Positions 51,071 to 61,124 of a stretch of DNA of 64,000 bases are shown piece by piece; positions within the stretch are counted from its first letter, which is position 1; each line of letters starts with the position of its first letter. Below the pieces are notes generated by a model that was given only the letters and a program-made list of their open reading frames with translations, did no database searches and was not told where the DNA came from. The translations under genes and the position numbers were made by a program. Location: NCBI GenBank assembly GCA_947493535.1, contig CANLRK010000008.1, forward strand, positions 1 through 64,000, written 5' to 3'. This stretch comes from an uncultured Flavobacteriaceae bacterium (GTDB lineage Bacteria; Bacteroidota; Bacteroidia; Flavobacteriales; Flavobacteriaceae).

Positions 51071-51574
51071 ATGAGCAATTATTTAAATAACTTTGGAAGA
51101 TCTTTATTTGGAATCATAATAGTTTTAATATTTCTGTCATGTAAAAATCGACAAAGTACAACAGCAGAAATTGACAGCGTTTTTAAAGATTCAATTTTTG
51201 AAATAGAAATCAAAAAAACGATTGAAGACTTGTACAAGGTTTATTCAAAATCTGACCTTCAATGGGTTGATTTTTATAAAGATAAATATACTATTGTTTC
51301 TGGAAATGGAGCCATTAAAACTATAGATAGAGATTCATTAAGAGCCTATTGGGAAAAAATGTATAAGAAATATAACGTTATACTGAACAACAGAGGAAAG
51401 CCAACATTAAGTGTGTCAGGAAATCAAGCTTTTCACTACAATACATTCGACGAAATTTTAATAAATAAAACAACAAATGACACAATTGAAAATATTGGAA
51501 CTTGGGTTGTTTTGTGGAAAAAACAGAATGACGATTCTTGGAAAATAGAGTTTGAAACTTATAATGCTAAATAA
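51071..51574 (+). CDS. Lipoprotein with SnoaL/DUF4440-like domain
   Basis: 167 residues. A long N-region (MSNYLNNFGRSLFG) precedes a lipobox LSCK (Cys25 approx). The mature protein resembles an NTF2/SnoaL-like fold: EIKKTIEDLYKVYSKSDLQWVDFYKD, YWEKMYKKYNVILNNRGKPTLSVSGNQAFHYN and WVVLWKKQNDDSWKIEFETYNAK, as in DUF4440 proteins. Activity unknown. The gene lies directly after the attC-like repeat, so it may be a second cassette, but no second repeat follows its stop. Confidence 0.75.
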   Translation: MSNYLNNFGRSLFGIIIVLIFLSCKNRQSTTAEIDSVFKDSIFEIEIKKTIEDLYKVYSKSDLQWVDFYKDKYTIVSGNGAIKTIDRDSLRAYWEKMYKKYNVILNNRGKPTLSVSGNQAFHYNTFDEILINKTTNDTIENIGTWVVLWKKQNDDSWKIEFETYNAK

Positions 51575-51648
51575 AAACTGCGAATTAGCTATGACAAAAT
51601 CCACTCAGAATTGCTAAATATAGTGTTTCATCAAAAACCTGATATAAA

Positions 51649-51677
51649 AAAAGCCACTCGGAAAAGAAGTGGCTTTT
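51649..51677. terminator. Bidirectional intrinsic terminator
   Basis: AAAAGCCACT pairs with AGTGGCTTTT around a 9-base loop, between the lipoprotein gene and the convergent glyA. Confidence 0.75.
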
Positions 51678-51695
51678 ATTATTTGTTTTTAAATG

Positions 51696-52967
51696 TTAAG
51701 CAAATAACGGTAAATCACTCATTAAAGCATTTACTTTTATAGCTACATTTTCAAGTATAGTTTCATCTTCCCAATTGGTAATAACTTCATCTATTAAAGC
51801 TATTATCTTTTCCATATCATTTTCTTTCATACCTCGGGTAGTAATTGCCGCCGAACCTATACGAATACCACTAGTTACAAAAGGTGATTTATCATCAAAA
51901 GGCACCATGTTTTTATTTACTGTAATATCTGCTTTTACTAAAGCAAGCTCAGCATCTTTACCTGTAATATTTTTATTGCGTAAGTCAATAAGCATCATAT
52001 GGTTATCCGTACCTTCAGAAATTACTTTATAACCTCTAGCTACTAATGCAGCTGCCATAGCTTTAGCATTTTTTTGTACTTGCAACATGTAGTGCATATA
52101 GTCATCTGATAGTGCTTCACCAAAAGCTATAGCTTTAGCAGCTATAATATGCTCTAACGGACCACCTTGATTTCCTGGAAAAACAGCCGAATCTAATAAA
52201 GAAGACATCATACGTACTTTACCAGATTTTAAGGTAATTCCAAATGGATTTTCAAAATCTTTACCCATCATAATCATTCCTCCTCTTGGTCCGCGTAATG
52301 TTTTATGAGTTGTGGTAGTTACAACGTGACAATGTGGTAATGGATCGTTTAAAATTCCTTTAGCAATTAACCCTGCAGGATGAGAAATATCAGCCATTAA
52401 AATCGCACCTACTTTATCTGCAATAACTCTAAAACGTTTAAAATCGATATCTCTTGAATATGCAGAAGCTCCAGCGATAATTAATTTAGGTTGCTCTTCA
52501 ATTGCTTTAGCTTCAATCTTATCATAGTCAAGCATTCCTGTAGCCTCTTCTACCCCATAAAATACAGGGTTGTATAATCTTCCTGAAAAGTTAACTGGTG
52601 AACCGTGTGTTAAGTGCCCTCCGTGTGATAAATCAAACCCTAAAATTTTATCTCCAGGCTTTAAACATGCAAAAAACACTGCAGTATTCGCTTGAGATCC
52701 TGAATGAGGCTGTACATTAACATATTCAGCACCAAACAATGCTTTAGCTCTATCAATAGCAAGTTGTTCTACCTCATCTACAACCTCACAGCCACCATAA
52801 TAACGTTTTCCTGGGTACCCTTCGGCATATTTATTGGTAAGTACAGAACCAGCTGCTTCCATAACTTGTTCACTTACAAAGTTCTCAGAAGCTATCAGCT
52901 CTAAACCGTGTATTTGTCTGTCTTTTTCTTCTTGAATTAATTCAAAAATTTGTTCGTCGCGTTGCAT
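51696..52967 (-). CDS. glyA: Serine hydroxymethyltransferase
   Basis: 423 residues with the GlyA signatures: [55 protein letters not shown], the [10 protein letters not shown] block and the PLP lysine in [16 protein letters not shown] (about K222). It converts serine and tetrahydrofolate to glycine and methylene-THF. Divergent from the fumarylacetoacetase gene; -7 element at 52993-53000. Confidence 0.97.
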   Translation of the reverse strand: MQRDEQIFELIQEEKDRQIHGLELIASENFVSEQVMEAAGSVLTNKYAEGYPGKRYYGGCEVVDEVEQLAIDRAKALFGAEYVNVQPHSGSQANTAVFFACLKPGDKILGFDLSHGGHLTHGSPVNFSGRLYNPVFYGVEEATGMLDYDKIEAKAIEEQPKLIIAGASAYSRDIDFKRFRVIADKVGAILMADISHPAGLIAKGILNDPLPHCHVVTTTTHKTLRGPRGGMIMMGKDFENPFGITLKSGKVRMMSSLLDSAVFPGNQGGPLEHIIAAKAIAFGEALSDDYMHYMLQVQKNAKAMAAALVARGYKVISEGTDNHMMLIDLRNKNITGKDAELALVKADITVNKNMVPFDDKSPFVTSGIRIGSAAITTRGMKENDMEKIIALIDEVITNWEDETILENVAIKVNALMSDLPLFA

Positions 52968-52992
52968 ATTTGTTGTGATTAATAATAATGGC

Positions 52993-53000
52993 CAAAAGTA
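52993..53000 (-). promoter_or_regulatory. -7 promoter element for glyA
   Basis: Minus strand TACTTTTG, exact match, 26 nt before the ATG. Confidence 0.55.
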
Positions 53001-53043
53001 TAAAAATCATTAGTTTTTATAAGCAGAAAAACAAAAAATTATG

Positions 53044-53051
53044 TAGCTTTG
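53044..53051 (+). promoter_or_regulatory. -7 promoter element for the fumarylacetoacetase gene
   Basis: TAGCTTTG, exact match, 37 nt before the ATG at 53089. Confidence 0.55.
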
Positions 53052-53088
53052 ACTATTACTTTTTTTATAAAAAACATAAAACGATATA

Positions 53089-54369
53089 ATGAATATTACA
53101 GCAAATAACCCAAACAGAATAAGTTGGTTAACAGTTAATGCAGATTCGCATTTCCCTATACAAAACATTCCTTTTGGTGTATTTATAACTAAAGATGATA
53201 TTATAACTATTGGTACACGTATTGGTGATTATGCTATTGATTTAGGAGCCTTACACCAATTAGGCTATTTTGAAGGAATACCACTTACTGATGATATTTT
53301 TCTTCAAGACACACTAAATGACTTTATTGCTGATGGGAGAAAAACATGGCGATTAGTCAGAAATAGAATTGCAGAGATTTTTGATACTAAAAATGGAAGT
53401 TTAAGAGATAACCCTGTACATAAGGACAAAGTTATTTTTAGAATGGAAGATGTTGAAATGCAATTACCCGTAGAAATTGGTGACTATACTGATTTTTATT
53501 CTAGTATAGAACATGCTACAAATGTAGGTACTATGTTTCGCGATCCTAACAATGCCTTATTACCAAATTGGTTACATATTCCTGTAGGATATCACGGAAG
53601 AAGTTCTTCAATAATTCCATCTGGAGTACCTGTACACCGTCCTATGGGACAAACCTTACCTGCAGGAAGTGAATCTCCTGTTTTTGGTCCTTCAAAATTA
53701 GTAGACTTTGAGCTGGAAACTGCCTTTATTACTACTGCAGCAAATCATTTAGGAGAACCTATACCTGTAGATGAAGCCGAAGAATATATTTTCGGAATGG
53801 TTGTTTTTAACGACTGGAGCGCACGTGACATACAAAAATGGGAATATGTACCTTTAGGACCTTTTTTAGCTAAAAACTTTGCTTCATCGATATCACCTTG
53901 GATAGTTACTTTAGATGCTCTAGAACCTTACCGTTGTGAAGGTCCAAAACCTTTGAAACCTCAGTTAGAATACTTGCAGTATACTGGCAAGAAAAGTTTT
54001 GATATTAAATTAGAAGTTGCTTTACAGCCAGAAAACGGAGTTCCTACTACCGTATGTAAATCAAACTTCAAATATATGTACTGGAATATGTCGCAGCAAT
54101 TAGCACATCATACTGTTAATGGTTGCCCTGTAAACTCAGGTGATATGATGGGTTCAGGTACTATTTCAGGAAAAACTCCTGATTCTTATGGTTCAATGTT
54201 AGAGCTTACATGGCGTGGTGAGAAACCTCTTACATTAAGCGATGGAACAGAGCGAAAATTTATTAATGATAATGATACTGTAATCATGACAGGATATTGT
54301 GATAATGGAGTTACAAAAATTGGTTTTGGAGAAGTATCAACAAAATTATTGCCAGTCTGGAAAAAATAA
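53089..54369 (+). CDS. fahA: Fumarylacetoacetase
   Basis: 426 residues, the length of the eukaryote-type enzyme. Metal and substrate motifs are present: DFYSSIEHATNVGTMFRDPN (with the metal Asp and catalytic His region), PVGYHGRSSSIIPSG, VDFELETAFI, FNDWSARDIQKWEYVPLGPFLAKNFASSISPW and GDMMGSGTISG. It cleaves fumarylacetoacetate to fumarate and acetoacetate, the last step of tyrosine degradation. The other genes of the pathway are not in the window. Confidence 0.95.
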   Translation: MNITANNPNRISWLTVNADSHFPIQNIPFGVFITKDDIITIGTRIGDYAIDLGALHQLGYFEGIPLTDDIFLQDTLNDFIADGRKTWRLVRNRIAEIFDTKNGSLRDNPVHKDKVIFRMEDVEMQLPVEIGDYTDFYSSIEHATNVGTMFRDPNNALLPNWLHIPVGYHGRSSSIIPSGVPVHRPMGQTLPAGSESPVFGPSKLVDFELETAFITTAANHLGEPIPVDEAEEYIFGMVVFNDWSARDIQKWEYVPLGPFLAKNFASSISPWIVTLDALEPYRCEGPKPLKPQLEYLQYTGKKSFDIKLEVALQPENGVPTTVCKSNFKYMYWNMSQQLAHHTVNGCPVNSGDMMGSGTISGKTPDSYGSMLELTWRGEKPLTLSDGTERKFINDNDTVIMTGYCDNGVTKIGFGEVSTKLLPVWKK

Positions 54370-54423
54370 TATACTTGTGAAGAACTGGTATTTAATACTA
54401 TATTATTAATATTTGTATATTTG

Positions 54424-54449
54424 AGCCGCTGTAAAGCGGCTTATTTTTT
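54424..54449 (+). terminator. Terminator after fahA
   Basis: AGCCGCT and AGCGGCT form a perfect 7-bp stem with a GTAA tetraloop, followed by TTATTTTTT. Confidence 0.75.
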
Positions 54450-54501
54450 GCCCTTTGGCATAGCATTTGGTAATTAATATTATCATTAAAAAAACAACCC
54501 T

Positions 54502-55686
54502 ATGAAGAAACTATTACTTATTTGCTTCTCAATTTTCTTAATTGCAGCATGTAGTTCTGTAAAAAAAACAGAAGAAGCTTTAAACTCTGGTAATTATAAT
54601 CAAGCAATAAATATTGCATTAAAAAACTTACGTACAAATAAAGATAAGAAAAGTAAACAGGCTTATATTTTAATGCTTGAACAAGCTTATGCTAAGGCTA
54701 ATCAACGTGATTTGGAGCGTATACAATTTCTTAATAGAGCTAACAATGAGGCTCAATTAGAAGAAGTGTATAATATCTACCAGCAACTTAATGAACGTCA
54801 GGAACGAGTCAAACCAGTGCTTCCATTATATATTATGGATGAAAACAGAAATGCTCAATTTAATTTTACTAATTACAATACTAAAATAATAGATACGCGT
54901 AACAAATTATCTGCTTACTTATATAAAAATGCCAATGAGCTAATGAGCTCTACTAGTAAGTTTGGTTTCCGTCAAGCCTATGACGACTTTACCTATTTAG
55001 ACAAAATTAACCCGAACTATAAAAACACAAGAAGCTTAATTGAAGAAGCTCATATGAGAGGGACAGATTTTGTTATCGTTGATATTAAAAATGAAACTGA
55101 TAAAGTTATTCCTAAAAAATTAGAAGAAGATCTGCTAAACTTTGGAACTTATGGTTTAAATGATTTATGGACGGTATATCACAATAATAGAATTAAAAAT
55201 CATAAGTATGATTTTAGTATGAATATTAATTTAAGAGAAATTAATATTTCACCTGAGCAAATTAAGGAACGACAAATTGTTCGTGAAAAACAAATTCCAG
55301 ACGGGAAAAAAACTTTACTAGATGATAATGGTAATGTGGTAAAAGATAGCTTAGGTAATCCTATTAAAGTAGATAAATTTAAAACTATTGTATGTAATGT
55401 TCATGAATTTACACAGTTTAAAGCTGTACAAGTAACAGGTCAAGTATTTTATAAAGATTTAGTTACCAAACAATTGATAGACACTTTTCCTTTAGAGAGT
55501 GAGTATGTGTTTGAGCATATATACGCTACATATAACGGGGATAGAAATGCCTTAGACGATATGTATTTAGGCTTAATCAATAAAAGAGTGGTACCATTCC
55601 CTAGTAATGAACAAATGATTTTTGATTCTGGAGAGGACTTAAAAGCTAAACTCAAAAGTATTATTACCAATCAACATTTTAGGTAA
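54502..55686 (+). CDS. Lipoprotein with TPR-like N-terminal part
   Basis: 394 residues. Lipobox LIAACSS (Cys17) followed by helices that look TPR-like (EEALNSGNYNQAINIALKNLRTNKDKKSKQAYILMLEQAYAKA, then IYQQLNERQERVKPVLPLYIMDENR). The second half is beta-rich. This pattern is familiar in flavobacterial outer membrane lipoproteins, but no function is known. It stands alone, with terminators on both sides. Confidence 0.8.
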   Translation: MKKLLLICFSIFLIAACSSVKKTEEALNSGNYNQAINIALKNLRTNKDKKSKQAYILMLEQAYAKANQRDLERIQFLNRANNEAQLEEVYNIYQQLNERQERVKPVLPLYIMDENRNAQFNFTNYNTKIIDTRNKLSAYLYKNANELMSSTSKFGFRQAYDDFTYLDKINPNYKNTRSLIEEAHMRGTDFVIVDIKNETDKVIPKKLEEDLLNFGTYGLNDLWTVYHNNRIKNHKYDFSMNINLREINISPEQIKERQIVREKQIPDGKKTLLDDNGNVVKDSLGNPIKVDKFKTIVCNVHEFTQFKAVQVTGQVFYKDLVTKQLIDTFPLESEYVFEHIYATYNGDRNALDDMYLGLINKRVVPFPSNEQMIFDSGEDLKAKLKSIITNQHFR

Positions 55687-55688
55687 AT

Positions 55689-55719
55689 AAAAAAGGCGAA
55701 CTTTAAGTTCGCCTTTTTT
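55689..55719. terminator. Bidirectional intrinsic terminator
   Basis: A perfect stem of 15 bases per side (core GGCGAAC/GTTCGCC), flanked by A6 and T6, between the lipoprotein gene and convergent ytxJ. Confidence 0.8.
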
Positions 55720-55737
55720 ATTTGTTATGATAATTTT

Positions 55738-56127
55738 CTATACCAACGCTAAAATCTTATCTGCTTGTATAGCATAATGTGATGCATTATAAACAGCCTC
55801 ACCATCTTTAATCACCAATACCTGTGGAGATTGGTGTAATACTTGAAACTTATACCCTACTTCATCAGAAACCGATCGGTAATTCAATAAATCTAAATAA
55901 TATAAATCTGCATCTTCTTCAGGTACGGCATAATTTCTTACAAATTTATTCATAGAAATACTACTAATACTACAACGTGTAGAATGCTTAAATATAATTT
56001 GTGGTTTTTCGTATGATTTTTTAATTATCTCTTCAAGCTGTTGCTCAGAGGTAAGAAATATCCACGGTAATACTTTTTCCTCTTTTTCATTAACAGTGCT
56101 TCCAAATAATTTATCTAACAATCCCAT
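55738..56127 (-). CDS. ytxJ: YtxJ-family bacilliredoxin-like protein
   Basis: 129 residues with a thioredoxin-like fold. FKHSTRCSISSISMNKF carries the single active-site Cys of the YtxJ/monothiol bacilliredoxin family, and YKFQVLHQSPQVLVIKDGEAVYNASH supplies the cis-Pro loop (SPQ). In bacillithiol-making bacteria these remove bacillithiol from proteins. No bshABC genes are in the window, so bacillithiol use in this strain is inference. Divergent from clpB. Confidence 0.9.
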   Translation of the reverse strand: MGLLDKLFGSTVNEKEEKVLPWIFLTSEQQLEEIIKKSYEKPQIIFKHSTRCSISSISMNKFVRNYAVPEEDADLYYLDLLNYRSVSDEVGYKFQVLHQSPQVLVIKDGEAVYNASHYAIQADKILALV

Positions 56128-56182
56128 AGTATAATTTTTACTTTGCTATAGTCCAAAAATAACTCTAATCCTTACAAAAAAC

Positions 56183-56225
56183 GTCAAAATGACTGTTAAA
56201 TTTAGCCTAAAACAGTCAAAATGGC
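56183..56225. promoter_or_regulatory. Two GTCAAAATG repeats upstream of clpB
   Basis: GTCAAAATGAC (56183-56193, a GTCA-N3-TGAC palindrome) and GTCAAAATGGC (56215-56225) have centres 32 bp apart, about three helical turns. They lie 61-103 nt before the clpB ATG and could be operators of a heat-shock regulator; no CIRCE element is seen. Confidence 0.4.
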
Positions 56226-56285
56226 TACTTTTTAAATTGGACTAGAAATTGATATTTACCTTATGTAACATTAAAAATAGTTATT

Positions 56286-58865
56286 ATGAATTTTAATAAT
56301 TTTACTATAAAATCACAAGAAGTCATTCAACAAGCGCAATTAATTGCACAAGAAAATGAACACCAAGAAATACAAAACGAACATTTATTTAAAGCAATTT
56401 TAGCTGTCGATGAAAATGTAACTCCGTATTTATTAAAAAAACTCAATGTAAATGTTCAATTATTTGAACAGCTTTTAGACAGCCAACTAAAAAGCTATGC
56501 AAAAGTTAGCGGAGGAAATTTACAGTTATCTCGCAACACTGCTTCCACTTTAAATGATGCAAGTATTATTGCTAAAAAAATGAATGATGAATTTGTAACT
56601 CTAGAGCATATTATCATTGCTATTTTTAAATCGAAAAGTAAAGTTTCACAAATTTTAAAAGATCAAGGAGTTAGCTTGAAGGCTTTAGAAAGTGCTATTA
56701 CAGAATTGCGTAAGGGTGAACGTGTTACTTCGCAATCTGCTGAAGATAATTATAACTCTCTTAATAAATATGCACTAAATTTAAACGAATTAGCAGAAAC
56801 AGGTAAACTAGACCCTGTAATTGGGAGAGATGAAGAAATACGACGTATACTTCAAATTTTATCACGTCGTAGCAAAAATAACCCTATGCTAGTTGGTGAA
56901 CCAGGTGTTGGTAAAACAGCCATTGCCGAAGGGTTAGCACATCGAATCATTCAAGGGGATATTCCTGAAAATTTAAAAGATAAAGTAATTTATTCCTTAG
57001 ATATGGGTGCTCTAATTGCTGGTGCTAAATATAAAGGAGAATTTGAAGAGCGTTTAAAAGCAGTTATTAAAGAAGTAATCTCTTCTGATGGAAATATTGT
57101 TTTATTTATTGACGAGATACATACTTTAGTAGGCGCTGGTGGTGGCCAAGGAGCTATGGATGCGGCTAATATTTTAAAACCTGCATTGGCCAGAGGTGAA
57201 TTACGTGCAATTGGAGCCACTACTCTAGATGAATATCAAAAATATTTTGAAAAAGATAAAGCATTGGAACGCCGATTTCAAAAAATTACCGTTGATGAAC
57301 CAGATACTGAAAGTGCCATTTCTATTTTAAGAGGAATTAAAGAGAAGTATGAAACACACCATAAAGTTCAAATAAAAGACGAAGCGATTATTGCCGCTGT
57401 AAAACTATCACAACGCTACATTACCAACAGGTTTTTACCCGATAAAGCCATTGATTTAATTGACGAAGCTGCCTCAAAATTACGAATGGAAATGAACTCT
57501 AAACCGGAAGAATTAGATGTGCTTGACCGTAAAATAATGCAGTTAGAAATTGAAGTTGAAGCTATTAAACGTGAAAATGATAAAGAAAAACTGAAAGCAT
57601 TACATCATGAATTAGCCAATTTAAAAGATGAGCGTAATGTTATTAGTGCCAAATGGGAAAATGAAAAATCTATTGTTGATGAAGTACAAGCTACCAAAGA
57701 AACTATTGAACAATATAAACTAGAAGCAGAAAGAGCCGAAAGAGATGGAAATTATGGTGCCGTGGCAGAATTACGTTATGGTAAAATTAAGCAAGCTCAA
57801 GAAAAACTTGAAAAACTCAAGGTTACACTTGAAAAGCAACAAGAAAACGCTTTAATAAAAGAAGAAGTTACTACTGATGATGTTGCAGAAATTGTAGCTA
57901 AATGGACTGGTATACCAGTAAGTAAAATGTTGCAATCAGAACGAGAAAAGTTATTGCAACTAGAAGCAGAACTACATAAAAGAGTTGTAGGTCAAAATGA
58001 AGCCATTGAAGCAGTTTCAGATGCTATACGCCGTTCAAGAGCAGGCTTGCAAGACCCTAAAAAACCCATTGGCTCCTTCTTGTTTTTAGGAACTACTGGA
58101 GTGGGTAAAACTGAGCTTGCAAAATCTTTAGCCCATTATCTTTTTGACGATGAAAATGCTATGACAAGAATTGATATGAGTGAGTATCAAGAAAAACACG
58201 CTGTTAGTAGATTAGTTGGTGCACCTCCAGGATATGTTGGTTATGACGAAGGTGGTCAGTTAACCGAAGCTGTGCGCCAGCGTCCGTATTCAGTAGTATT
58301 GTTAGATGAAATTGAGAAAGCACATCCAGATACATTTAATATATTATTACAGGTATTAGACGAAGGTAGACTAACAGATAATAAAGGTAGAGTTGCCGAT
58401 TTTAAAAACACAATTATTATAATGACTTCTAATATGGGAAGTCAGTTAATAGAAGATAAGTTTACAAGCATACCTGATATTGATACCGCCACCGAAGTTG
58501 CTAAAACAGAAGTTATTGGTTTATTAAAACAAACAGTTAGACCAGAGTTTATAAACCGTATTGATGATATTGTACTGTTCACTCCATTAGGAAAAGCTGC
58601 CATTGAAAAAATTGTACGCTTACAACTAAATTGGGTGAAAAAGCTGGTTAGCGAACAACATATTACCTTAGAAGCAACAGATGAAGCTATAGTATTACTT
58701 GCAGAAAAAGGTTTTGACCCACAATTTGGGGCACGACCAGTAAAACGTGTTATACAGCGAATGGTTTTAAATAAGCTATCAAAAGAAATACTAGCTGGAA
58801 ATGTAACCACAAATAGTAGTATTTTATTAGATGCATTTGATAATGAACTCGTTTTTAGAAACTAA
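56286..58865 (+). CDS. clpB: ATP-dependent protein disaggregase ClpB
   Basis: 859 residues, usual length. The Clp-N repeats (1-150), first AAA+ module with Walker [10 protein letters not shown] (about 205) and [12 protein letters not shown], the long coiled-coil M domain (about 400-530, [25 protein letters not shown]), and the second AAA+ with Walker A GTTGVGKT (about 602) and [12 protein letters not shown]-terminal [16 protein letters not shown] is typical. Works with DnaK to refold aggregated proteins. Two repeats upstream may be heat-shock operators. Confidence 0.97.
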   Translation: MNFNNFTIKSQEVIQQAQLIAQENEHQEIQNEHLFKAILAVDENVTPYLLKKLNVNVQLFEQLLDSQLKSYAKVSGGNLQLSRNTASTLNDASIIAKKMNDEFVTLEHIIIAIFKSKSKVSQILKDQGVSLKALESAITELRKGERVTSQSAEDNYNSLNKYALNLNELAETGKLDPVIGRDEEIRRILQILSRRSKNNPMLVGEPGVGKTAIAEGLAHRIIQGDIPENLKDKVIYSLDMGALIAGAKYKGEFEERLKAVIKEVISSDGNIVLFIDEIHTLVGAGGGQGAMDAANILKPALARGELRAIGATTLDEYQKYFEKDKALERRFQKITVDEPDTESAISILRGIKEKYETHHKVQIKDEAIIAAVKLSQRYITNRFLPDKAIDLIDEAASKLRMEMNSKPEELDVLDRKIMQLEIEVEAIKRENDKEKLKALHHELANLKDERNVISAKWENEKSIVDEVQATKETIEQYKLEAERAERDGNYGAVAELRYGKIKQAQEKLEKLKVTLEKQQENALIKEEVTTDDVAEIVAKWTGIPVSKMLQSEREKLLQLEAELHKRVVGQNEAIEAVSDAIRRSRAGLQDPKKPIGSFLFLGTTGVGKTELAKSLAHYLFDDENAMTRIDMSEYQEKHAVSRLVGAPPGYVGYDEGGQLTEAVRQRPYSVVLLDEIEKAHPDTFNILLQVLDEGRLTDNKGRVADFKNTIIIMTSNMGSQLIEDKFTSIPDIDTATEVAKTEVIGLLKQTVRPEFINRIDDIVLFTPLGKAAIEKIVRLQLNWVKKLVSEQHITLEATDEAIVLLAEKGFDPQFGARPVKRVIQRMVLNKLSKEILAGNVTTNSSILLDAFDNELVFRN

Positions 58866-58871
58866 AATAGT

Positions 58872-58902
58872 AAAAGCCTCATCTATAATGATGAGGCTTT
58901 TT
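58872..58902. terminator. Bidirectional intrinsic terminator
   Basis: AAAAGCCTCATC pairs with GATGAGGCTTTT around TATAAT, followed by T5, between clpB and the convergent surface protein gene. Confidence 0.8.
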
Positions 58903-58943
58903 ATTACAACATTCTTAAACCAATAATATTGTAACACCCGAAA

Positions 58944-60905
58944 CTATTCCTTTTTTTCTATTAGCAATTTATTTACTAATGCTTTTAATTGTTGTATTTC
59001 TTCTTGCTGTTCTTGCATTCCTTTAACTAATACTGGTATTATTTGATAAAGTTTTATTCCTTTAGGATTATCATACACTACATGTTTTCGTGTATTAGAT
59101 TCATCTAATGAAACCCAATCAGATGTTTTAACTGCTTCTGGGATAACTCTTAGTAATTCATCCGCATAAAAACCTAACTTTTCTTCTTTTAAATTGTCAG
59201 GTATTTTTGTACCTCCAATTTTATCTACATCCTCTATATAAGCTACAGGGTTTAACTGTAAAATTTCTTTTAAACCTTTCATTTTTAAGCTTGAAGCTGA
59301 CCTTCCATTTGACTGCACAATTGGGTAAGTAGCCGTTGGAGTTATAAAATCGTCAGCATATACATCATCCCATCTTCTCGTTACTCCAGAAAATGGGTCT
59401 GCACCTAAATCTGCACCTAAGTCTGACATTGGACTTAACCCACTACCTTCATAAAACAACTCATTAGTTCCATCAACAATATACTCTATTGATCCTAAAG
59501 CAATAGCTGTTCCTCCTGAAGCTCCATTATGTGCCCCTAAAACAAAGTCTTTAGTATATGGGCCTCCACTATAAGTATCAGAAAACGATTGTCCATCATC
59601 ACTATCTACAAATGCAGTACCTCCAAAATTGATATAATCTTCATCTACTTCTGTTTGGAAAATAATTTTATTATTTCCATTTAAAGTCATTTCTCCTGTA
59701 AATCCTGAAGTACCGTTACCATTAATTACAAAATCGTTATCTCCAATATTAATCGTTGTATCTTTAATTAAATCACCTCCTAATTGTGCTGTTGATCCAG
59801 TAAGAGTCAATCCGTTATTAAATGTATATGTGCCCCCTCCTCCTGTTGGAAGTGTTATTGTATTTCCGTTTGAAATTGTTAAATCATTACCCGAAATACT
59901 TAAGGTTTGATTATCGGTTCCTCCAGTTGCTGGTTCCCAAGTTGCATTTCCATCAGCATCTGAAGTTAATACATACCCATCTTGTTGTTGCCCGTCTTCC
60001 AAACGAAACACATAAGTTCCTCCTGTACCTAAACTAGTTTCTGTTACCAGTACGTTATCTAATGTAGCTCCATAAGCAAAACTTCCTGTGTATTCAAAGC
60101 GAAGAGAATATGTTGTGCTAGGTGTAACTACAACATTTCCGGTAAAAGAACTATCGGTTGTTGTTGACGATGCTGTATCTATTAAAAGAATATCTGCTCC
60201 TACCTGTGATGTTCCATCATGTAAATACACTCTAAATGAATCTGCTCCTGAAGAATATTCTCTTAAAAGATAATCGAACGAAATATCCACACTCGTATTT
60301 GTTGGTGTAAATGACATTACTAGTGTTGCATCTTGATCACATCCTGAATCATCTGCGTCTATATATAAATAGTTACCAGTACAATTTGCACATACATATC
60401 CTGCAGGTGCTGAATTGTTCACCTCCCAACCTGAAGTAGTTGTGCATGATGCATCTGGAGTGAAGTTTTGTACAACTGTATAGCTTGTAAAATCTTCATT
60501 AATCAACTCTACAGTACCTCCTGAACCACCTGGAGAGGCAGTACCAGTTATGTGAAATTTTGCCGTTGGTGATGTGTTTCCAACTGCCACATTTCCTGTA
60601 TTTGCATTGTACATATCATTACCAGATATTGTCCAATCGTTATCAACTCCTCCAAATGGCACCCATGCTGTACCATTAAAGTAATAAAACCCCGGAGTAT
60701 TATCTGTTTGATAAATTAATAATCCTGTTGCAGGACTAGCTATTGCATCTCTGTTTGTTTGAGTCATTCTAGGAGTTAATACACCTTGTGTTGTAGAGGA
60801 CATTTCTAAAATAGAACTGCTGTCTGGTGTTGTTGTACCTATACCAACTTGTGCAAAAACACCTATTGTATATAACGTAAATAAAATTGTAAATAAATTT
60901 TTCAT
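58944..60905 (-). CDS. Secreted surface protein with S74-like C-terminal part
   Basis: 653 residues from ATG 60905; an open frame extends 28 codons upstream but a promoter lies there. Signal peptide MKNLFTILFTLYTIGVFAQ, then VGIGTTTPDSSSILEMSSTTQGVLTPRMT, a start common in Bacteroidetes tail-fibre-like proteins. Residues about 120-310 look like a jelly-roll (choice-of-anchor) domain; then Gly/Asn-rich beta repeats. The last 130 residues (PVAYIEDVDKIGG; EEKLGFYADELLRVIPEAV; coiled coil GMQEQQEEIQQLKALVNKL) resemble the intramolecular chaperone of endosialidase (Peptidase_S74). Probably a trimeric surface fibre. Confidence 0.8.
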   Translation of the reverse strand: MKNLFTILFTLYTIGVFAQVGIGTTTPDSSSILEMSSTTQGVLTPRMTQTNRDAIASPATGLLIYQTDNTPGFYYFNGTAWVPFGGVDNDWTISGNDMYNANTGNVAVGNTSPTAKFHITGTASPGGSGGTVELINEDFTSYTVVQNFTPDASCTTTSGWEVNNSAPAGYVCANCTGNYLYIDADDSGCDQDATLVMSFTPTNTSVDISFDYLLREYSSGADSFRVYLHDGTSQVGADILLIDTASSTTTDSSFTGNVVVTPSTTYSLRFEYTGSFAYGATLDNVLVTETSLGTGGTYVFRLEDGQQQDGYVLTSDADGNATWEPATGGTDNQTLSISGNDLTISNGNTITLPTGGGGTYTFNNGLTLTGSTAQLGGDLIKDTTINIGDNDFVINGNGTSGFTGEMTLNGNNKIIFQTEVDEDYINFGGTAFVDSDDGQSFSDTYSGGPYTKDFVLGAHNGASGGTAIALGSIEYIVDGTNELFYEGSGLSPMSDLGADLGADPFSGVTRRWDDVYADDFITPTATYPIVQSNGRSASSLKMKGLKEILQLNPVAYIEDVDKIGGTKIPDNLKEEKLGFYADELLRVIPEAVKTSDWVSLDESNTRKHVVYDNPKGIKLYQIIPVLVKGMQEQQEEIQQLKALVNKLLIEKKE

Positions 60906-60932
60906 GTTTCGGGTATTTATTTTTTCAATTCT

Positions 60933-60940
60933 CAAAACTA
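60933..60940 (-). promoter_or_regulatory. -7 promoter element for the surface protein gene
   Basis: Minus strand TAGTTTTG, exact match, 28 nt before the ATG at 60905. Confidence 0.55.
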
Positions 60941-60961
60941 ATTTTAAAACCCAAACACAGT

Positions 60962-61027
60962 GTATCGATTTAATACATACTCGTATCAATTTAGGTAAAA
61001 AAGCGTACTGATTTACGGAATTAGTAC
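60962..61027. promoter_or_regulatory. Three direct repeats, likely AraC-type half-sites
   Basis: GTATCGATTTA (60962-60972), GTATCAATTTA (60983-60993) and GTACTGATTTA (61005-61015) are spaced by 21 and 22 bp. GAATTAGTAC (61018-61027) is an inverted copy. Relative to the predicted surface-protein start near 60930, the repeat centres lie at about -38, -59 and -80, positions typical of AraC-family activators. Confidence 0.6.
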
Positions 61028-61124
61028 ACTTATACGGCTTTTTAAGCTAAAAAAATAGCTATAGGTTTTCCTAAATAAATAGTATATTTATAAACCAATC
61101 AAAACTTTATTGCCTCAAAAAAGT

